The notes beneath the pieces were generated by a model, which was not told the origin of the DNA, ran no database searches, and worked only from the letters and a program-made list of their open reading frames with translations. Below, piece after piece: positions 35,141-45,934 of a DNA stretch of 64,000 bases. This DNA comes from Saksenaea vasiformis B4078 (lineage: Eukaryota; Mucoromycota; Mucoromycetes; Mucorales; Saksenaeaceae). The stretch covers positions 62,001-126,000 of the forward strand of contig JNDT01001834.1 in NCBI GenBank assembly GCA_000697055.1, in the 5' to 3' direction. Made by a program: the position numbers and the translations under genes. Each line of letters starts with the position of its first letter. Within the stretch, counting starts at the first letter, position 1.

Positions 35141-37254
35141 ATGAATGCTGACGAAAAGCAGTCATTGCCCGAGAACAACCTGGAAACAGGACAACGACGT
35201 TTTGATCCTGACGAACTTCTTCTCGAGTCCCTTGGATACAAGCAGGTGATTAAAGCTACTCATAACGAGGGAGATTCTCTAAACTTATTTTCTTTTATTA
35301 ATTAGGATCTCAGTCGATCGATCTCAGCGTTCTCTAATTTTGCCATCGCTTTTTCATCTTGCTCCGTCTTGAGTGGATTGACACCGGTACGCCTTTTATG
35401 TTCTTGATAATAAGGTTAACAAACGTTTTAGATGTGGGGAGGAGCAATGACCGACTCTGGATCTGTTGGCGTTATTTTCGTAAGCATAGTATATGCTGTC
35501 CCTTTTATCTGTCTAACGAACGCGTACTTCAATATTAAGGGATGGATTATAACAGGTCTATTCACGATGACCGTTGCCATGTCTCTAGCCGAAATATGCA
35601 GTGCTTATCCAACGACGGGAGGTAAAAGTTTATTTTCGGTTATCTCGTACGCGTTTGATAAACTTTATCCAATTTAGGCCTATATTTTTGGGTTTCCCGC
35701 CTTGCCACCGCTGAATGGGTTCCGCTTGCTTGTTGGTTGACTGGCTGGTGTAATTGGATCGGTCTAGCATGTAAGTATTAAAAAACAACATACGTAAGTT
35801 TAAATAAAAATTATAGTCGGCATCACTTCTGTTGACCTCGGTCTCGCCCAGTTCATTGCTGGTGTTATCAATGTGTGGTATGACATTCTTTTTTTTTCCC
35901 AGCTTTCTTGCGCCTGACCAAAAGTTGCAGGGATCCTGAAGTGAATACCTCGGTATATATGCAGTATGGAATCTTCATCGCTATTTTGATCGTGCATGGC
36001 ATATTGAACTCAGTTGCTGTCCGCTGGAATGGTGTAATGAACCAGGGCGCATGTAAGGGACAAGCTAAGTTACCGATCTTTACTGAATGTCGTTTATCTC
36101 AGTTTATGCCAATATGGTGGGGATTGTATTGATTGTTGTTGCTGGTTTGGCAATTACGAAACCTCTGGCAACCGGATCATTTGTGGTAAGTTGATATCAA
36201 AATCCAATACTTGGCTTTCTCACACTCTCTTGCAGTTCACACAATTTTATAACGGTTCTGGCTTTTCGAGCAACGGCTTCGCCTTTTTACTCGTTATCCT
36301 GCAGTCACAGTATACGTTGTCTGGATATGATTGTGCCGCTCACATGAGCGAAGGTGCGTACAGACCGAGGTTTATTGTTTACTAAACTTCGGATGTGTAG
36401 AGACAAAAAACTCGCAAACTGGATCTCCTTTTGGAATCCTTGTTGCCGTAGCAGCTAATACGGTTTCCGGTCTGATATTCTTAATTGGTATTAGTTTCAT
36501 GGTCAAAGACTTTGATCGTCAAATTGTCAGTGACGGGGCTATCCATCCACAGATGGTGCAGGTCTTTTTAGATGGTGTTGGCCAACAGTGGACCATGGCA
36601 TTTTTGATTCTTATCATGATCAGTATTTTCTTTTGTGGCTCATCTCTGACGCTCGGCAGCTCCCGCATGGTGTACGCTTTTGCAAGAGATGGAGCGATGC
36701 CTTGTTCGAAATATCTTCACAAACTTAATCGGAAAACAAACAGCCCTGTTATTGCCGTTTGGTTTAACGTCACCGTCGCTGGTATCGTCGGTGTCCTGTA
36801 CATGATCAATAGTACGGCTTACGAAGCCATTGTATCCGTTAACACCATTGGCTCACAAATGTCCTATCTGATTCCGATTGTTCTTCGTATAACCGTTTCA
36901 CGAAAGACCTTTGTCCCTGGTATGGTCTTGAACGCACAGCGCTTGTCATGTAACCAATTCATTATGATAGGACCATGGAATCTCGGACGCTTCAGCACCA
37001 TCTTTGGCGTGGTAGCTGCTTCCTGGCTCGTCTTCACATGTGTCCTGTTTATTTGCCCTACGGAGGCGCCGGTTACACCAGACACAATGAATTACGCCAT
37101 TGTGCCTTTTGCCTTTATCATGGTCCTGTCCACGGGATACTTTGTTATTTGGGGACGTAAATGGTTCACCGGTCCCGTGCGTATTGTAGACGGGCAGAAG
37201 GTCATTCTGGAAGATGACTCCACAAACGAAATTGATATTAAAGCCGGCTCTTGA
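35141..37254 (+). CDS. APC-superfamily permease, GABA/choline-type amino acid transporter
   Basis: Membrane transporter of the fungal amino acid/choline/GABA permease branch (Uga4, Hnm1, Bat1 relatives). Nine or so exons join to about 520 residues. Family hallmarks in order are: an acidic N-terminus; DELLLESLGYKQDLSRS; SNFAIAFSSCSVLSGLTP; GWIITGLFTMTVAMSLAEI followed by CSAYPTTGGLYFWVSRLA; WLTGWCNWIGLAFGITS; a substrate-region block with SQYTLSGYDCAAHMSEET; SSRMVYAFARDGAMPCSKYL; and a hydrophilic C-terminus. Around twelve membrane segments are expected. The apparent reading of a Met-Trp-Gly-Gly start at 35432 is internal: it follows Leu-Thr-Pro across an intron. A second intron from about 35480 to 35540 removes a hydrophobic stretch that would otherwise interrupt the family alignment. 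Substrate cannot be told from sequence. Confidence 0.92.
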
Positions 37255-37488
37255 TATATGAATGAATCTGCGGGATAGTCACCACAGGAGCAGTCGCTTC
37301 CATCATCAGCTATAATACGAATAGATGTCATTGTATCTACAAATGTTAGGACCTTCCGTTCATCTGCATTTTGCGGGTACATGCAATGCACAACTGTGAG
37401 AAAAAGGACAAAGGAAAAGGAACAAAAATAAAAACTCTATACATGACACGAAACGTAAAACATCACGCATCAGTTCATTTATTTCAGG

Positions 37489-38234
37489 TTACATATTTTT
37501 GGATAGCTTCGAAAGTGCTTCTTCAGCTTTGTCAATTCCAAGTTGTTCCGCGCGCTCAAATCGCGTTTTGGCACTTTCTAAATTTCCCATTGCTTCATAA
37601 ACGCAGCCTAGATTATATTGGACTTCACCATCCAAAGGATTAAAGTTGGATGCTTGTTCCAGATGCTTGACAGCTTCTTTAACATTTTTAAGCATCAGGT
37701 ATGCAGATGCAATGTTTGTGTGTGCGTCTGCTGAATTGGGGCTATATTCCAATGACTGTTCGAATGCTTTAATGGCGTCTTTGTGTTTTCCCATTTGGAA
37801 ATAGCAAACACCTATATTAAAGTATCCCGCACCTGTTTCATAAAACAGTATAATTAATGATGATTCAGTCGTGCCGAGTTCATTTGAACTATTACCGCTC
37901 GGTGCTATCTGGACGCTGCGATGATAGCTATTCATAGCCTAATAGTAACCCATTCAATTATTATAACGGCACCTTTTAGTGAAATTGTTTTTATTTACCA
38001 TGTCTAAGGAGCCCTTATGAAGATAGGAGGTTCCTACACGAATCTGTTCTTCCGCGTCCGAAATGCGATCCCATTTTGGGACAGTGACAGAGAATGCTAA
38101 TGGACGCGTCAACGCAAGACTTTAAATATTGATTCATTACTTCTTGCGAAACGTGGTGCATGTGTTGTTCGTTGAATTGCCAATGGCAACGTACTACGCA
38201 AACTTTTCGCAAATAATGACCGAGCCAAGGACAT
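37489..38234 (-). CDS. Mitochondrial TPR-repeat protein
   Basis: Small tetratricopeptide protein likely imported into mitochondria. The first exon, starting at 38234, reads MSLARSLFAKSLR, an Arg/Ser/Leu-rich amphipathic presequence. A predicted intron of about 94 bases joins this to TFSVTVPKWDRISDAEEQI. TPR-like units follow: IRVGTSYLHKGSLDMAMNSY; YFNIGVCYFQMGKHKDAIKA; AHTNIASAYLMLKNVKEAVK; and VQYNLGCVYEAMGNLESAKT. It ends KAEEALSKLSKNM. TPR motifs bind partner proteins, and the partner here is unknown. The gene is divergent from the RhoGEF gene, with 401 bases between starts. The presequence-to-TPR splice is predicted from frame and family plausibility and is the least certain part. Confidence 0.8.
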
Positions 38235-38635
38235 TAGGGTGCTTCTCTTGCTGTGCAATGTGTTGTCTTCAACGGTGGTTTTATTGGATTGAATAAGAAG
38301 TCACACTTACACTGTCAGATCATCACTGAGATCACAAAAGGCACTTTGAAAAGCGACCACTGCGAACGACGGAGATATGTTGACGCGAGCAGATATGTCG
38401 CTGCTTTAGATTAAGCGTAAAAAGAATCATCCAGTCTGAGTGGATATCACGGTACTAAACGTTGCTTATTTTATCCGTACCAGATTGTCGCAGAGCAATG
38501 CATTTGAATTGGTGGTCTTACCGACTTTTCACGTCCGACAGTTTGAAACTTCGAGTGAAACCCAAATAATAAACTAGAACAACCGCCCAATGGTCTAGGC
38601 CATGGTTTCTTCTTTCCTTTCTTTCGCTTAAAACG
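38235..38635. promoter_or_regulatory. Shared divergent promoter region, TPR protein and RhoGEF
   Basis: 401 bases between two divergent start codons. No TATA box or well-defined site could be assigned. A pyrimidine-rich stretch (TTTCTTCTTTCC) directly precedes the RhoGEF start. Confidence 0.4.
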
Positions 38636-40584
38636 ATGCATAGAATACGACAGAAAATATCGCATGGTTCATATGAAGATGCTGACTATCATCATGAACA
38701 AGAATTCTTGTCAGTGCCATCGTTGACCAACGACAGTGAAGAAGAGGAGGAAGAGGAAGATATAGGAGGTGACGGCCCAGTATCTGACGGTTTAGAACTT
38801 GAAAATACCAACGGCAAGGCTAGAAGACGTCAGGATCAAAGCTTTCTATCACGTTCAAAAGAAGCTAAGCTTGGCACTGCATCTTTAATGGCTTGGCCAG
38901 TGGATATTCCACGGGAACGCATCAGAACTAGTAGCATTAATAGCGCTCCTACTCGTTCGCCGGAAGCCAAAATACAATATCGTAAGCAGAGCAAATCGAG
39001 TCATTTAAAGAATAAATGGCTTCAAGCAACGCTGAAGAGGCACACATCCAGCCCGCCACGCTTTTATTATGGAGGCAGCATACAGCCAACCGTTGAACCT
39101 CCAGATCCGCCACCACAGTTATCGACCAACTTAACCTGGAAATACACGTCGCCATCGTCGCCATCGTCGGTAGCTCCTACATCGTCATCGCGCAGTGCAC
39201 GCCAAAGCATCATCGAGGAAGATGAGCCGCCACAGGATGTCTCTTTTTCTCAGCAGCAAGAGAAACAGGCCGATGAGCTTTTTATCTTGTCGGTTGCTCC
39301 GGATCGCATCCTCCGCCGTCGTCTGAGTTGTCCAGCGCTGAACGAACAGAAAGATAGCAATGCAAGCAAAAAACAAACGACCGAGGAAGTGTCCGTCACA
39401 ACAACGGAAAAACGACTATGCAAAAACGTATTCGGAATAAAAGTCTGCAATGCCGTCGCTCCCTGTTCTACTGGTAATACTGCAGCAGCACCTAATAGTT
39501 CTGGTGAATACGCACCGGAAGATATTTACCACCCTGTGACGAAAAAACCCATTCTGCGGTTTTCGCAGATAAGTCCTCGTACGGTATCGTTGGTCCGCAA
39601 AACGAGCTTGAAGAAACAAGCAAAAGCTTTAGATACTTGGCGACGATCATTGGAAGAAGCACTAAAAAAGGACTGCAGCACTAAACTGGATCCTTCTAGC
39701 ATGGTAAGAATATTTGCTCATGGTATACTTTATTAGAACTAAAGTGTCCGTGATAGTCCCCCGAGAAGAGAGAAAAATATGCTTTGACGCGTAAATTCAT
39801 CTTGCGTGAATTTTATACGACCGAAGTAAACTATTGGAATCAGCTCTATTTCACCAAAGTGGTACGTGGTCCGTAATTATCAGTTTGCATCTTAACTGAA
39901 TTTACATTGATAGATATATAACGATGCATATTTCACGGCCATTGAAAGAGGGAGCCAGTTCGTGAACATCACTGACGCAGATCTGTATGCCAATTTATAT
40001 GATCTCCTACAATTATCCACTCGCTTGCTTCGACAGCTTCAACGTGTCCAGAAAAATGGTGAACGTTCAAAGGACGCCACGAGGCCAGTGTTAGAGGTGG
40101 AGAAGGACCCTGGGTGTATAACCTGCCGCTCAGATATTCCTCTTGGGAAAGTAATACTGGACTTGGCAGAAATGTTTGTTGTATTCTTGCGATGCGCACT
40201 CGATTACAAGGAGAATCGAAAGAAAGTGGATACCAAAGTTTCAAGTAACAAAGGTTTTTTACTTTACCGAGAAGTAAGAACTCGTAAAGATTGTTTGATA
40301 AATCCTAACCATTTGTCATAGAAATTATCAAGGAGAAAAGAAACTAGGCACTTCACATTATATGATTATTTGATCATTCCCATTCAGCGAGTAACCCGAT
40401 ATGAGCTTTTGTTAACTGGTAATGTCACCCATTGTTCAAATGGTTCTATGATATTAACGAAATTGTTTTACAAGATCTTGAAAAACATACCGAGCCTACG
40501 AATGAAGATTATGAAAATATCGTTAACGCTCGTAAATTAATCTCTGGGCTGGCCACGGCAATGAATCAAGCACAAAAGCGATGA
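38636..40584 (+). CDS. Rho guanine nucleotide exchange factor, DH domain only
   Basis: Activates Rho-family GTPases by nucleotide exchange. The N-terminal 360 residues are disordered, acidic (EEEEEEED) then Ser/Pro-rich. The DH domain starts after the first intron: EKREKYALTRKFILREFYTT is conserved region 1 (E-x-x-Y-x-x-x-L). AIERGSQFVNITDADLYANL corresponds to the segment that recruits the GTPase, and LILDLAEMFVVFLR-like helices follow (sequence reads VILDLAEMFVVFLRCALDY). LYDYLIIPIQRVTRYELLL is conserved region 3, the most diagnostic part of DH domains. The protein ends NARKLISGLATAMNQAQKR shortly after the last DH helix. No PH domain follows in the next kilobase in any frame, which is unusual for Dbl-family GEFs but known in fungi and in some animal GEFs. 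Confidence 0.9.
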
Positions 40585-41630
40585 TGCACGCTTTCTCCCT
40601 ATTCCTCCATCTGCAACAACCATGTACATGCATAATTACATTATTCGTAGCTTATCAATTATTTCATCACATTTGAAAAAATTCGTAATCCCATCCATTT
40701 CCAATGCCGCAAGGCACGATTTTGTCACACTTTACACCACGTCGTTAACTTGGGCGGCCGCCTTGAGTTTCTTTCTAGTATCAGTTCTATCAATGATTCG
40801 TATTCCTGTAAGAATATGTATGCTTGGCTAGCGTGGCGACAAAGTTGAATTAGCAAGTGAAACTCACGTAAATTTTTCACAGAGCGAGATAGTTATTACG
40901 CGTGCTGGTTCCCTAACGTGACAAATCTTGAATTTGTCTAGAGGATGTCACTTTGTAGCATCTGCAATATCCGTACACCTCCTCGAAAGAATGAATGCAG
41001 AAGGGAGGCCGAAGAACGATCAGAATCGTGATATTATCAAGGAACTGCTGGTGTACCGGTTAATACCGAGAAAAACGGCAGCAGCACGCGTGGAGAACAC
41101 AGACAAACAAGTGTACGACTTTGTAATCCAAGTTCTAACTGGCTGGCGCGTTTCAATCGTTATTTTCCCGCCTTCTGGATGTCGAATTAACAAAGTATGC
41201 TATTGTAGAGGCAGTTTGCTCTTATGCAATTGTGCGGTAACTTGGGCCTCACGGTGTGCCATCATTAAACAAGAGTCTTTATCGCAATGGTCTCCCACAC
41301 AACTAGACTTTTTTTTTTTTTTTTGCAATTGAGGGCAAGAATAGTATGGCGGGGATAACCTTCCTGAAAAGGACGGACAAATCGCCAAAACAAGACTTCA
41401 CTTTACACGCTCAATGATGGTATTAAGCACGAAGGATTCTTCTGTCAATTGTAGATTATAACACATGCAAAATCCCATGTTTTCTTCTTTAAAATAAATC
41501 AGACTTTTTCTTGATTTGTGAGGTTCCCACTATTGTCTCACGATAATCAACTTTTTCATTGTCCTATAAACTGGCGGGCACGAAGGGTTCTTTAAAAAAA
41601 GTGATTAGTTGATCAATGGAAAGCATGAGC
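40585..41630. other. Intergenic region with a poly(T) run
   Basis: About 1 kb between the RhoGEF 3' end and the SEC15 3' end. One plus-strand open frame (40928-41332) shows no known motif. I looked for a PH domain continuing the RhoGEF and did not see one. Confidence 0.45.
41309..41324. repeat. Homopolymer T16
   Basis: Uninterrupted run of 16 T. It could be a retrotransposition tail on the minus strand or simple slippage. No flanking duplication noticed. Confidence 0.8.
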
Positions 41631-44600
41631 TTACTTTGCTACGTTATCCATTGCTTTACGGTGTAGTCTTTGCTCCGTATCCATCGCGGTTGTCGGTGGC
41701 ATATTACGCAGTAACCTGAATTGTAATTAATATATAGTGTATACAAAGTTGACATACTTCTCGAATAGAATCATGACATCTCGTCCTTGCGCACGTGCGT
41801 ATTTTCTGTTCCTGACTTCCAATGATAAATACTCCTCAGGATTTTTGCATTTGGTCAGTTCAAGGATCTAAAAAGATAATATTCTTGTTAACTAACGACG
41901 TATGTCAAAAGCGTTTCACCTGTCGCAATTCAATAAATGTCTCGACAATGGTTGGATCTCCAAGATTGCGAATAAATTCCTCCAAAAATTGCACATCAAC
42001 TTCAAAGTTTTGAAGTGCTATTCTTGTAATTGAAGGCTGATCCGGATCGAGAAGAAGATTCTGCGCGACGTTAAGCAGGCTGAAGTAAGAAAAGCATCTG
42101 CACCAACCTTCATGCATTGACTTAAGTGTTCCAAAGCACCAAAATAGAGTAGGCTTCTGATGGATTTAGGTAGATTAAGCAAAGCAGCATTGGTGACGTT
42201 GGTCAGGTACGTGACCAGATCCTGTAGATTTGGACTTGGATGTTTCTGAAGTTCTAGCGATGACCTGTGGGTGCGCTTAGCCACTTCGTGCCGGATAGCA
42301 ACGTATCATGTACTCTACCAGTCGTAATCCGAGAGTTCTAAGAAATCATCCAATTTGGAATTGACCAATTCAAAAATACGTCTTTCTGCCCGTCGGCGAG
42401 TATCTTTGAACGTAGATGTTGCCTTCAGGTGAATACGGCCGGAGCGGTGAAATGATCTTGTTTCCATTAACAACATCTCAAAATCGGGACATGTTGTTTC
42501 AAAATATTCGATATTGATAATGATTTGAACGATTTGCGACAAGTTTGTTGATTGCAACTTATTCAAAAGGATAGCATTGACCTTTTGAATAAGCAAACTA
42601 TCGACAGCCTACTAGAACATTAAGACAATCTCGATCTATGCTTACTTCTCTTAACCTTTTTCAAAATATCGTCCATTTCTCCATGTGTTTGAGAAAATCC
42701 TTCTGCAAATTGATAAAACTGGTGTACAAACGCACTCACATCGTGACAGCAGGTTGGGAATACCTTTGAAAAAGGTAAACGGAGCGGAAAGCTATGCACG
42801 TATGAATACAGATTATCAGTCATCTAACTACTTACCCGTCCCTTTTCAAAGTCTCTCGGTCGGGACGATAACGGGTATATTGCATCACCTCTCTTAGTTC
42901 TTCTTCATTCATTACAGTCATCGGCATACATTCGTCTTCTTGGACAATCTAGCCAAAGGTTAAGAGTAACCATGTTTCGATATTGACACTTACTATTTCA
43001 AACACTTCACTGTACTGATTAATAAGCAATTCTGAATACCGTTGGAATAACGCCAATAATGTTTCTTGGAGAGGTTTGACAAAGTATTCAAATCCCTTTG
43101 TAATCACCATTAATGATGAGCTGTCGCATCCTCCCCAATGTTTACCTCAAGAGTCTGGATAAATATGAGAAGAGAGTACTTGATTCTCAAGAATAAATCC
43201 GGATCTCTACATTCTTTCAGACTCTCCGACACAACATGCATCACCTTGGAGGTAACCATCTCCCAAAGAGCGTCGACCTTTCGAGGCGTGTAAGGATAAC
43301 TTCGCACGAAGTTTAAACATACCTCCGACTGACTTCGGAATTCGCTTGTATTATGTAAAATGATATGTTCGATGATAAAGAATCCGACGATATCCTGTAA
43401 CAACGTTTCAAACGGTGCTAGATTACCGTCACGCAAATTGATTGGTGCCGACAAAGCAAGATTCGCTTGTGCCTACTCTTGTTAACAATCTTATGTAATC
43501 AATGTGTTACGCTTACTCGTCGATCTTCTTCGTACGATGTCTTAAATTCATGACGCTTGCCAAGCGTTTCATATACATGGATACATCGATATAATGGTCC
43601 AAAATCAACATTGGCTTCGTCGATAATGCTTGCTAAGTTGATTTCATCAGTCCACATCACTCTTGCAAAAAGAAAAATGGAAATTACACTCAAGCCCTTC
43701 ATTCACCACCATCTCTATTGCCGAGTTCACGTTATGATGTTGCAGATTTTTTAATTTCGGATTCTCTGTGGTTTTCGTGCGCCATCTATCTTGACGTTCT
43801 TGCATATTTTGCATGGCGGAACAGCCGATCTGTCTAGAAATTGCTCTTATGCTATGGATAAAAGGGAAGAAATTAGTTATATTCTGTTTGTAGCTCATCG
43901 TTTTATACCTTGCTAGCCATTCCTTCAATTCTAACGTAACTGTATCCTTGATTGTATTTTGCATGACTGGCACTCCCTGAACTGCACATATATTTAGCAA
44001 ACAACAGCATTCGTGTCCAGAATGGAAAACTGACCCAAATGTTTCGCAAAACTATAGTTTGATATTTGTCGCAGATGTTCATGCTCCAAGCTATCCAATG
44101 CCTAAATCCTTTCTCAGAAAGTCAAATATATCGCTGGTATCATTTACTTTTAATGCAGGATAGTATCTTTTTTGGTCGAATAGATAATTGACTTTGTTTG
44201 CCAGCTCCAAGACAACCAAGCTATTTTGCAAAGCTTCAATGGCATCATCCACGTTTTGTTGGACTCGTCTTGCTTCGCTTAATTCACGTCGCTGCGCTGA
44301 GTAAGTATAACCGGATTATTATTTCGGGTTAAATCGTTCACCTTTTCGGCCAGCTCGTTCCCTTTCTCTTGTAAGGTTTGGTTCACGTCTTTTATTTTTT
44401 GATGCAAGGCGACTGAGCCCTGTCGAACTTTCAACAGCTGATCCACGGCATGAACAAATTCCTGGCGAAACCCAAGTTAACGAAGTCAGATGCTAGAACG
44501 TACTGTCCGCTCACTTGGTAATGTGCATTGCACATACGCTCAATTTCACCATCCTTTTTTCTGATGAGTGTTTCGAGCTGGTCTAAAAAGGCCCTTTGCT

Positions 44601-44781
44601 TTCCATTTTCTGTAATTTGCTTGATGACCGGTCCAAGCTGCTCCAAATTTTCAGCATCATCCAACGTAGCTGAGAACGTAAGCTCTAGTCCACTTGCTGA
44701 AATGCTGGTGTCAGTCAAGGCCGACTTTCCTACGGAATCCGAGAAGCGGCCAAGTTCGGACCTATTAGCTGTCGTTGTCAT
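41631..44781 (-). CDS. SEC15: Exocyst complex subunit Sec15 (EXOC6)
   Basis: Subunit of the exocyst, which tethers secretory vesicles at sites of polarised growth. In yeast Sec15 is the effector of the Rab GTPase Sec4. About eleven exons. N-terminal region: LGPVIKQITENGKQRAFLDQ, KKDGEIERMCNAHYQ, FVHAVDQLLKVRQ, RRVQQNVDDAIEALQNSLVV and LELANKVNYLFDQKRYYPAL, which follow the Sec15 family pattern in order. Middle: FGPLYRCIHVYETLGKRHEF with KTSYEEDRR, a strongly conserved Sec15 block. C-terminal: LLLDPDQPSITRIALQNFEV then FLEEFIRNLG, and an end reading ARAQGRDVMILFEK, LRNMPPTTAMDTEQRLHRKA. The start at 44781 is 93 bases from the divergent Gemin8-like start. In hyphal fungi it is expected at the tip. 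Confidence 0.9.
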
Positions 44782-44873
44782 GTTTAAAAGGGAAAGAGAG
44801 AAGGGTGTCGCATTATGAATTCAAAAAAGGCAATCTCTCTTTCCATTGGCCAATTGGCAACAGAACGCGAGCC
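44782..44873. promoter_or_regulatory. 92-base bidirectional promoter, SEC15 and Gemin8-like
   Basis: The two divergent start codons are less than 100 bases apart, so the untranslated leaders and core promoters must be very short or overlap. A CCATTGGCCAATTGG stretch near 44843 contains CCAAT-type motifs on both strands (ATTGG and CCAAT), a plausible HAP-complex site. Confidence 0.5.
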
Positions 44874-45503
44874 ATGAACCTTTTATCGTTTGGATCTTTT
44901 CACGCACAACATTTTAGCCAAGAACAGGTTGCTCATTGGAATCAGCTTCTTGGCAATCAACAATACTCAAGTTACTATTCGCAGCAAGCAGTTGCGTGTC
45001 CCTTGCCACAAGATCCTGCTCCAATTGATGGCGAGCATCACGATGTTGAGGAATCGCAGGATCATGACGAGATGAATATACCAGAACAGTACGATAACGA
45101 AGCTGAAGAAGAAGAAACCTATGAGGAAGATATTTCATCCATGACACTGTCCAAAGAAGCCATTGAGATTTTTAAGTTTTCAGAAGCATACAGAAAAGAG
45201 CGTACGTAATGGACACGACATGTCGCATCACTAAACTATTTTATAGGAGAACAGTTGGATAAAGAAGCAGAAATTGATGATGACAACGAGGACAAATGGG
45301 ATTTGAACGAGTCGTCGGTCCTGCACCGAAATGGCATCGAAGCACCAGCTACATGTCTGATACGAACGCAAATCTCACAACCGGGATCAACTCGACTGCA
45401 ATTCCAAGAGCACCTTCTGAACTCTGCCTACCTTGAGTCGTGTACAGTTGATGCAAAAGAAGCACCTGTGGCGTTGTGGCCTGTTTTACCTCTTCGGCTG
45501 TAA
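44874..45503 (+). CDS. GEMIN8: Gemin8-like SMN-complex protein
   Basis: Small protein resembling Gemin8, which bridges SMN to Gemin6/7 during snRNP assembly. Two exons (44874-45201 and 45247-45503) give 194 residues. The N-terminus is aromatic and Gln-rich (HFSQEQVAHWNQLL, QQYSSYYSQQ), then there is an acidic linker (EAEEEETYEEDISSM). The diagnostic block is LSKEAIEIFKFSEAYRKERE, matching the animal pattern of a helix with EL-x-x-FFA-x-TE-x-HR-x-ER. The protein ends ALWPVLPLRL, like the animal WPVIPLKF end. Length is slightly under animal Gemin8 (about 240). It shares a 92-base promoter region with SEC15 and its stop is only 11 bases from the URM1 stop. A longer in-frame start exists at 44775 but would overlap the SEC15 start codon. 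Confidence 0.78.
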
Positions 45504-45514
45504 TTTTCTTTATT

Positions 45515-45934
45515 CTATCCTCCGTGTAAAGTGCTAATGAATACAATCTCATCTTTATCCTGTAATTGGTATTCGAGTTCGTCACACAATTCCCAATCGA
45601 CATTGTTGACCAAAACAAGGATGCCCGGTCGACTATTAAGTGTTGTTCAGTTCACCCATTCTCGAGTGGTTTAGTGACTACGTACACTGTATCCTTGTCG
45701 ACAAATAGATCCTTCTTATCCGTCATCATATTATCTCTGATGTAAAAAATCAAATCTTGGAGCGTGGCAGGACTGGAAGGGGTCACTTGGGAGGTAGCGG
45801 GAAGAGTAACTGTGTGTTCGCGGACGTTGTTAAACAACAGTTCCATTCCTCCACTGCCAGCATGTCAAAATCACAGTCGGAATCACCACAGTTCAACTGT
45901 ACCTAAACTCAACCTTGATCGCTACTGTAGCCAT
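45515..45934 (-). CDS. URM1: Ubiquitin-related modifier Urm1
   Basis: Sulfur carrier for tRNA wobble-uridine thiolation and protein modifier (urmylation). It is activated by Uba4 as a C-terminal thiocarboxylate. Three exons (45903-45934, 45686-45853, 45515-45632) give 105 residues, the usual Urm1 size. Reading: [34 protein letters not shown], then [33 protein letters not shown]. The C-terminal Gly-Gly after Leu-His is the functional end and is intact with the stop directly after it. The gene is tail-to-tail with the Gemin8-like gene, with 11 bases between stop codons, so their 3' UTRs must overlap. Confidence 0.94.

Noticed and set aside
38015..38212. Minus-strand frame of 65 codons before the TPR repeats
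   Set aside because: It overlaps both the presequence exon and the predicted intron in another frame; the spliced TPR reading is more convincing.
40928..41332. Possible PH domain or separate gene after the RhoGEF
   Set aside because: No PH fold pattern or terminal Trp helix could be seen in any frame.
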